From Neofusicoccum parvum (Eukaryota; Ascomycota; Dothideomycetes; Botryosphaeriales; Botryosphaeriaceae): 64,000 nt of DNA. A program made the position numbers and the translations under genes. Position 1 is the stretch's first letter. Each line of letters begins with the position of its first letter. The stretch is taken from contig CP087210.1 of NCBI GenBank assembly GCA_020912385.1, positions 1,054,001 through 1,118,000 on the forward strand, written 5' to 3'. Positions 56,481 to 64,000 of this stretch are shown one piece after another. The notes beneath the pieces are model-generated. The model did not search any database and was not told where the DNA came from. It was given only the letters and a program-made list of their open reading frames with translations.

Positions 56481-59386
56481 GTGTTCTTGCACTTGGCCGT
56501 AGTCGAGGGAGAAGTCTCGATAGGTTCTCGCCAGCGTTGCAAATATGCATGGAGACTGCCAGAGCGGACTAGCTCTGGCAGGCCGCCCGTGTAAGACCTG
56601 AGCCAGAATCTGGAACTGCCTGGGCGCGGTCCCGGCCGGGTGTCGCGACGTGTGTGGTCGCGATGGAGGGCGTGGTGGTGGTGGCCGTGTATCGCACGTG
56701 TTTTGGGTTGCCTCTGCTCGCGTTTTGCTATATGCTGTCCGGGCCGGGCTGGGGTCCAATAGCAGGTCACAGCTATACGGCGCTGGCTGGCTTGGGGACG
56801 GGCGGCGCCGTTATATCATGGCAGTGGCGCCGGCGCGGTGGTGTCAGTCAGGAGTCGTCGACAAAATAGAGGCATTGGAGAGCCTCGGAGCGGTTCTCCA
56901 CGCAGCCCTGTGCAATGAACCCACGGACACAGGCACAGGACGCTCTCTCCTACGGCCTTGGTTCCTGAAGAGTAGCGGGCGCGCTGAGTCGGGCAAGCCT
57001 GGCGACGCATTCTGCTGGGAGCATAATGCGGTGATCATTTGCCGGGATGGGCACAGATCTCTACGGCCATCGCTGTTGTAATGCGGCGGGCCCTGCCTGC
57101 GCCGTGAGTGGCTGGGCGCACAAATTGGACGAGATAACCACGCTGACGCAACGGCACCGCGCGGGCAGCGCAGCCGCGCCCTGCGCCGTTCTAGAATGCC
57201 CGCAGAAGGATCTTCCGCACGGAGGCCCTTGGCGGCGAGCATAGCCTCACGCGGCCGTTGCATTGATGGCTGCCTCGTCAGCAGGAGATGAGTCTCTATG
57301 CGTGCGGGCAGCCCGGGGGGCCGAAATGAGTACGACCGCGGGCGGGCAGCGAAGTGCGCCGCCGTCAACCTTACGCAGAGCATCGCGCACCGCAGCGCCG
57401 GCACGGGACCGCCGCGCAGGGCACCAGCGCGCCCGCGATGTGCGCAGCCGGCGGCGCTGCTCTGACGCAAAGAGCGGACGAGGCTGGGCGAGTCGCCCAA
57501 ACGAATGCCGTTTCAGGCGGCACTATATGCGCGACCCCGGCCTATATGCGCTTAAACATCCCAGGCGAGGCGCGCCGGAGGCCCTGCGAAGATCAAGCGA
57601 CGCGAGCGCGCCCCTTGGTGGCGCGACGAAAACACGGCCGCGAGATCTGCCGGCTATACATAGCAGCGCGGCGGCCGAAGGGGCAGGTCGACGGCGAGGG
57701 CAGCGAGCGCGGGGCGATCAGGAGCGCTGGGGGGGCGGCGTGGCGGCGACGATGGTGGCCGGTGGTGTTGGCGCAGGGACGGCGAGGTGTCGTCTGCCAG
57801 CGCGCACGTGAGGCGCACAGTCCGGGATCATCAGCGCGAGCAGCCCGCCGCGAGCCATGAGCCGTGAGCCTTTAGCCTGTTCGACGCCCCAAGCCTCATG
57901 CCACTCATGACCCGCTCCAAGCACGCCCGCCTGAAACGTCGGCCCTTTGCCAGCGCGCGCGCCCACGCCACGGGCGGCCCGCCAGTGCCCGCCAGTGCTG
58001 GTGCCCGCCCGCGCCCGGCCGCCGAGCACGCGAAAACACCACCGTTGTTGACAAGACCCGTCCCGCCCACGCAACATCCAGCGCCAGCAGCGTCCAGCGC
58101 GCCGGGCCGCCTGCGCGCGCCCGCCTGCGCGCCCTCACCACCACGCCCGCAGCCGCGCCGTGTGCGCCCACGCCCGCCGCTCGGCTGCCCAGCCGAAGCG
58201 CGATCTCAGATCAGGGCGCCGGCACAGGACGCGCGCAGCACCGCTCCGGATCGTGGGCTCCAGCCACGTCGCCCGAGTCCGCCGCCGCTGCTGCTGCTGC
58301 CGCTCCCGCTGCCGCCGCCAAACACGCACGCGGCCGCGCACTCCGCCGCGCGCCCCAAGGCCTCACCATTTGCCGAAATGTCGAGCGGAGGGAACTGACC
58401 GGTGACAGTTACAATTTCGCCCTGCGTGGGCCAATCGCAGACTAAGAGGAAGCCCGACCCTTGAGGATGGACCTTCTGCCAAAATCCCTCGAAATGAATA
58501 ACCAATTTCCACAGGGCGTATGCATAATACTATGCTTCCCGCATGGCCCGCTGCATGGCCCGCTACATGCAACCGCGGCCCGCGGCCACATTCCCATGGC
58601 CAGCCACCACCTAAGCAGGCAAGCAGAGAGCGACGGAAGCAACAGCGCCGAACAGCAGCCAACCAGACGCGCACTGAACCAGGCAGAGACAGACGGAGAT
58701 GAAGGAACTAGTGTTACTGGCACAGACCCAACAAGAAAGAAACATCGTCCAACCGAATGCAACCCCGTGCTGCGTGCGTACCGCGTCATCTTGGTACCGC
58801 CATACTGATCCGTCAGCCCGGTCCGAGAGGGGCTGGTGACGACGAGCGCGTGCAGCTGTGAGGCACAGAGGTACAGAGGTGAACAAGTGTTGCCCAGGGA
58901 AAAACAAAAACAAGTGAAGTGAGAAGAAGCACGATCCAAGTTTTAGTTGCTGCAGATGCATGCAATAGCTCCTGTCAAACCGTCGCCCCCAAATCCCACC
59001 CCGGACACTCCTGCCCTTGTGTGCTTGCTGCGCATTAGAAAGAAAAAAGACACTTCGCTGGCCGGCATGATGAACAAGATGAACCAGAACAAAGGAGAAA
59101 CCACTGGTATCATACTCGCCAATGATCGGTATAGGAAAAAGCCCGGCATTTCCGGAACCGGTAGGGGGTTGTGGCAGGTGGGCGGGCGCCGAGGAGGAGG
59201 CCAAAAGGAAAGCATGCCTGGAGGTGTTCCGTAATACCGGGAGGGGGATGCAGCCCACCAGTACTGCTACCGCTACGAACGTCTTCGTCAATACTACTTT
59301 TGTCCGTGTTTTCGTGCGTCCATGCCGTCGTCAGCATCGTCTTCGTCGATCGCCGTCGTCCTTGTCGAGAAGAGGCACGCGTGTCC
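56481..59386. other. Region between the two Myb/SANT genes
   Basis: About 2.9 kb, GC-rich, holding the unresolved 5' part of the first gene and the 3' end of the second. Frames on both strands lack domains. A short direct repeat GCATGGCCCGCT occurs twice in succession at about 58540-58565. Confidence 0.5.
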
Positions 59387-61126
59387 TCAGAACTTTCCGC
59401 CAAAGTGCTCCTTTGCGTACTGCTCACAAGCCTGGCCGTGACGGCTTAGGTTAGCGTCTGTTTCTTCAGCGCTTCAGCCGCTTCCGCAACGCCCTTTCCT
59501 TGGCTCCGAACGCCCGCCATAAGCAGTATAAGACAGATGGCCCGGTTGTTTGGCTAGCCGTGGTCCAGAACTACACCATCTTGCTTGGATCTGCTCCAGC
59601 ATTTGGATCCGCAAGTCTGGACCGTCGGCTTTCGGTCACCACCTATCCACGCTAAAGAACGGCCCGCCCAGCTTCCCACCTGCAACCTGTTCCGTTTCAT
59701 GATCTGCGAGTGGGAAAGGGGTATAAAGGGAAAAGAAGAAGAGCACAGTGAAGGAGAAACAGTGGCGTTTGTGGGAGATACACCACCGCGTCTTTTGCCT
59801 ACCTTTGCAGGTTTCCCCACCTTTGCGCCAATAACCTTCCACTTGCTAGCCTCGTACTCCTTGATTGCAGCGAGCAGTGCGGCGCTCTGTACGTCCCACA
59901 ACAAAGAAGGAACACCATCTGATCAGCCCAGGTCCAGTCAATTGTATGACGAACATGAGTTCATGCGGCTTACCTCGTCTTCTGCGAACTCGGCGTAGTG
60001 CATGTCCTGGTGCACGTAACACGATACAGTCAGTTGGGTACTACGTGACGCAGTGGCTTGCAGTCTTGAGACGGTTTGAATGGTGAAGAGGGGGATGAGA
60101 GGTAGTGTGGGAGAAGGGCAGTGAAGTAGATGTGGTGAGGATGCTCGGTGGTGTGTGTACTAACCTTGTACCAGTGCTTCTTCACGCTACCTTCAGTTCG
60201 GGTCGGAAAGGTCTGGATGATGTGCGAAACCAGGTCAGTAAGTGGTCATTCGGTAGGTCTTTCTTCCCTCCTTACTCCTCCATCCCTCCCTGCTGTGCAT
60301 TTCTTCCCGCGTTCTCTTCATTCTCAAAGCAAAAGAAATCTCAAAGTCTTTCTCCTATTTCTATCTTGTATCTTCGTCACTTGGACCAGGGGTGTTCGTG
60401 GCCAACAGCCTCCGGCAGGAGACCACGCTGCTCGTTCGTACGGGAAGCTCTCATGCTCGTAGCCGCATGCCTACAACCAGCCGGGGCAGCTGCTGCGGAG
60501 ATGCTTCCTGGACGGGCGTACTCGTGCCAAGGGGGGGGAGGTTCTGGACCTATCTCGACCAGAAGTTTCACCAACACCACGTCACCCCGCCACTGCCCAT
60601 CAGCAGAGGTGGAAACAAAACATGTCACCTGCAAGAAACAAAGGCAAAACAAAAACAAAGCTCAGCACCGTACCTTTGCAATCTCGCTCCAGCTGTTCCC
60701 GGCGTCTCTCATGATCTTCAAGCGCTGCTCCTCGGCGGCAGTCCACGGCGTGTTGGTCCTCCCCTTCTTGGGCGGCGGGGGCTGCACGGGCTGCTGGGCC
60801 TCGCCCTCGCCCAGGCCCGACGGGTCCGCCCCGTAGGCGGACGAGCCACCGCCGGCGCCGGCCGTCACGCTCGATGGAGCTATCGTGGCGTTGGGGGCCA
60901 GCTGCTGGTGCTGGGCGCCCGCGGTGCCGGACGCGCGACGCTTGCGCGTGTTGGTCGGCGACGTGGGCGAGGTCGTCGACACGGACGACGCGCCGCCGCC
61001 TCCAACGGGCGGGGCCACGGCGTAGGGGGTGCCGCCGAAGGGGTCTGCCGTGGTTGCTGAGGAGGTGTTGAAGGGGCCGGTGGTCGGGTCGCCCGACACG
61101 GTGAGCTGCGAGGGCGACGCCGACAT
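59387..61126 (-). CDS. Two-repeat Myb/SANT-like DNA-binding protein
   Basis: Five exons, 61126-60674, 60212-60165, 60006-59974, 59886-59803 and 59431-59387, all joined in phase 0, give 220 aa. Introns are 461, 158, 87 and 371 nt. The head of about 120 residues is serine/threonine/proline/glycine-rich and has a basic NTRKRRAS patch and PPPPKKGRTN. The first repeat is TPWTAAEEQRLKIMRDAGNS then WSEIAKTFPTRTEGSVKKHW; the second is AAIKEYEASKWKVIGAKVG then KACEQYAKEHF, ending at GGKF. The three small exons are supported because joining them yields this unbroken domain. The start is the first ATG of the frame; the open sequence further upstream has none. A nuclear regulatory role is inferred. Confidence 0.9.
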
Positions 61127-64000
61127 GGGGTTGGGCTTCAGGCTGCGCTTGGAGTGGTGCGGCGAAGTCCTGTTCGAGCGGGATCGAGGTCGCGTGTTAG
61201 TCTTGGAGGTGAGCTCGGCGGCGGCTAGACGCGTTTTGTTTGGGTAGAGGGTACTTCGGGAGAGCGACAAGGCTGACGCGTGTGTGATGTATACAGAATG
61301 TAGTAGCGGGCAGCTAGCGGCAAGTAGGGGGAGGTGGGAGCTAGTGTGCCTCTGCACACGCGCAGTAGGCGCCGAGAAAGACGGCGGGCGAGATGAGCGG
61401 GCGGTTGGTTCAGGTCACGGCGACACTGCTGCTGCGCGCGATGTGCGTGTGGAGGTAGACTCACGACATGGTTGCTGCCACAGCTGGGTGGCTCGCGAGC
61501 TGCGGCCCCCGTCCAAATGGCGAGGTAGGGTGCTGTACGGGGGGGCGGCGGCTCCACGGTGGTTCTCTCGGTGAGTTGCGAGGAGTAGAGTTCTAGATGG
61601 GCAGCGGCGCGTGCCGGGCGGGCATGCTGCTGCTGAGAGAGGCTTCTTGGGGAGTGTTGTTGGCTGCGCGCGGGTTGTCTCGGGCGACACTTCTCGATAC
61701 TTCCGCAGCCGTCGCGTTCCACGGAAGATGATGAGGCTGCAGCGTGCGCTGCGGAGTAATAATCTCAGCGCGCGTGAAAGAGGGGCCAAGGGGCGCGCGC
61801 TCAGCAAATAGTGCTTGTCTTCTCCTCACGTCTGCTCTCCCACCAGCCACATGATTGAGGTGTAGAGGCGCGCGGGAAGTCGCGATTGAAACAGGCGTTT
61901 GTAGATTCACAGATGACGGCGCGGTCGATCATCAGCGAGCAACCAAGGTCAAGCCAAAGGCAGATCGTCGCAGCGGTTGCGGGCGGTGATCAAGTACATG
62001 GGTCTACCAGCTCCAGGCCTGCAAACAACGCGCTACCGAGCAGCAGCGCCGCGCGTGGTTGGCCGGCGCGGTGCGGGCGAGCACGAATGGCAGGGCCGGC
62101 AGTCCCGCGGACGGCGAAGATTGGCGAGAGGGAGCAGCTGGGTAGGGTTGTGGGGGGGTGGGCAAGGTTGGTGGTAGGCGGGGGCAGTGCGGAGAGGCAA
62201 AATGCAGCACGATGTGCAGCATGCAATTACGACAAAGGCACCGCGCGCCCGCGGGCGTGCAGTATCGGGTACAAAACACGCGGGCCTGGCGCGCGGAGGC
62301 GTGCGGTAGAGGCACGTCGTTTCTTCCTCCGCGCTCGTCGCGAGCGGGTGACAGGCCATGGCAAAGCGGGGTAGCTGGGAGTAGGCTACCTAGGCCGTGG
62401 GCTGCGCATCGATGCCATGCAGCACGCAGGCAGTCAGCCCCCCTCAAGCGGCAGCGTGCAGGCGTGTCGTCACGCGCGCGGCGAGCGCTGCGACGGTTTC
62501 TTCATGCACGCGCAGTCGCGGCGGCGCTGGCGATGACGCTGACTGCGCCGGCCATGACGACGACGGCGACGGGCGCGGGCGCTGGGCCGGAGCGCGCCCC
62601 AGCGGGTGGGGGCCGCGGGACTGCGCTGCAGCAGACGCAGAGATCGCGATGGGCGATGCGGGCGGGGGCGGCGTCGTCGACGGCAACGGGTGGCCGCTGG
62701 GCGGTGGTGGAGGTGCAGCGCTGCGGGCTGGGCCTGGGGCGTTCGTCCGTGACTTGAAGGATCACCGGCGCTCCGCTTCCCCACATGTCTCGCCGCTAGC
62801 GCTAGCGGCCGCGCCTGCTCGCCTGGGCCGCGTCGCTCGAAAAGAGTTTATTGACCAGAAAGTATGCCGCCGTTTCGCCATGTACCTGCGGCGCTCGCCG
62901 CGCCTGGCTTCGCAGGCCGTGGCCGTGGCCGTGGCCGTGGCCGTGGCGGCGTTGCGTTTTGATGGCGCACATCACAAATACCCGCCGTGGCCGTTATTGC
63001 GGTCTTGGCCTGCTCGTGCGCGGCGGGCGTGCTCGCCGGAAGGGTCCACGCTCAGCGGCCAGCGGTGCCGCGCTGCCGGGCACTGCGCCGATAGGGCCCC
63101 GGGCGGCCTTCACATGCAATCTGCCTCGACGACGTCCACCACGCCCGCGCAGCGACACAGCGCGCGCGCCCGCCTCTACGCGCGCCCACAGCCGCCACAA
63201 ACACCCGCCCGCCGCCGTTCTCACCGCACGCGCGCCCTGTGTCTCGGCTGGCGCCGGTCAGCGCGCGCCCAGTCGCCAGTGACGGCAGTGACGCCCATCT
63301 CCAACGCACAACGTCGTGTTTCTCGCCGCCAAGCACGGGGTCCGCGCCAGCAGGCCCTTGAGACGGCGCTCGTGCCAGACCTCAACCACGGCCACGCCCT
63401 AGGCGTTTGAGCGTCCCGCTTGCCCCAGCGGAGCATCTCAAATCCTCTGCCCCAGAAGTGCCAGTGGGTTTGCCATGCGTTCTGCCACTGCCTGAACGGA
63501 TGGCGCAGCTTCCGAATAAACTTCTGTCGCTTTGTTCGCCCAGTTTGACGTCTGCAGCAATGTTCGACAGGGCAGATGCAGGCCGCGCCGGACGCGCATC
63601 CCAGCCGCCATCGATCCGTATCTCGCCTCTCACCGCGCCGCGCCACGGGCCACCGGCGAGCCCGGCCATTAAGATTGGTATTATGGTTATATTCACTCAG
63701 CACATCGCCCGCGCCTGTTTCTGCATTCTGCTAGCGCCCGGTGTCTTAGCAGCGCGCATCAAGGCTTGATCTGCCTCGCCAACGCGCTCGCGTGCATGCC
63801 AACACGGGGCTCTCTAACCAGTCGAGTTTTGAAACTGCTTCCACCCCACCTCAGAACGGTGGCAGAATTCATGCATCCGTGCTTCATCGCCTTTGCCCTG
63901 ACTGGCTGGATCTGCATCTCATATTGCCCCTGCCCCCAATGCGGCAAGGCCGCGGGGCGCCTATCTGCTGTCAGCTCCCGCCGCTACCCCAACAGGAAGC
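61127..64000. other. Upstream region of the second Myb/SANT gene to the window edge
   Basis: About 2.9 kb, GC-rich, with overlapping domain-free frames on both strands, the largest 62397-63410 (plus). I see no gene. It probably holds the promoter and 5' leader of the Myb/SANT gene. Confidence 0.5.
62915..62944. repeat. GGCCGT hexamer tract, five units
   Basis: Five perfect GGCCGT units. A similar but shorter GGCCAC run lies near 52274-52290. Confidence 0.85.

Noticed and set aside
56481..56759. 5' extension of the first Myb/SANT frame to 56759
   Set aside because: The frame begins with TTG, has no ATG there, and loses the H/Q-rich coding look above about 56480.
62397..63410. 337-codon open frame on the plus strand
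   Set aside because: Arginine/alanine-rich, passes through a GGCCGT repeat, no domain or splice signals.

Overview
The window is nuclear DNA of a filamentous ascomycete (Pezizomycotina; most likely a Dothideomycete, but the class is inferred). The evidence is short introns (about 50-100 nt) with GTRNGT donors, CTRAY branch sites and YAG acceptors in almost every gene, widely spaced genes on both strands, and fungal families such as DUF3405, 2EXR, a PhiA-like wall protein, Dal5-type permeases, and an RPD3 deacetylase with a long C-terminal tail. I resolved exon structures by hand from splice signals and reading-frame phase; every intron-containing gene closes to a whole number of codons, except that the 5' end of the first Myb/SANT gene is unresolved. 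Layout, left: end of a permease, a Baeyer-Villiger-type monooxygenase, a SET-domain protein, a small internally duplicated unknown protein, and a DUF3405 membrane protein (0-10.6 kb). Middle left: a Tim17-like membrane protein and cytosolic PheRS alpha, head to head; a D-2-hydroxyacid dehydrogenase and a 2EXR protein, also head to head; then RPD3 and proteasome subunit Rpn11, again head to head (13-24.4 kb). A proline tRNA gene lies at 25.3 kb, followed by MsrA, a GFA-domain protein, an amidase, a MARVEL protein, a Dal5-family permease, an Fmp42-like transporter and the PhiA-like secreted protein (26.4-42 kb). Right: an AT-rich stretch without convincing genes (42-44.6 kb), a GC-rich stretch of about 10.5 kb without a recognisable gene, and two related two-repeat Myb/SANT genes in the same orientation with unusually long introns and flanks (55-61 kb). 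The most unusual object is the tRNA-Pro(UGG) gene at 25258-25404 (minus strand). Besides the canonical 15-nt anticodon-loop intron, it carries a 59-nt insertion between positions 10 and 11 with complete spliceosomal intron signals (GTGAGT donor, CTAAT branch site, CAG end). Removing both introns leaves a 73-nt tRNA with a fully paired 7-bp acceptor stem. Most genes here are unlinked housekeeping functions: translation (PheRS, tRNA-Pro), protein turnover (Rpn11), chromatin (RPD3, SET), redox repair (MsrA) and transport. I see no convincing secondary-metabolite cluster.
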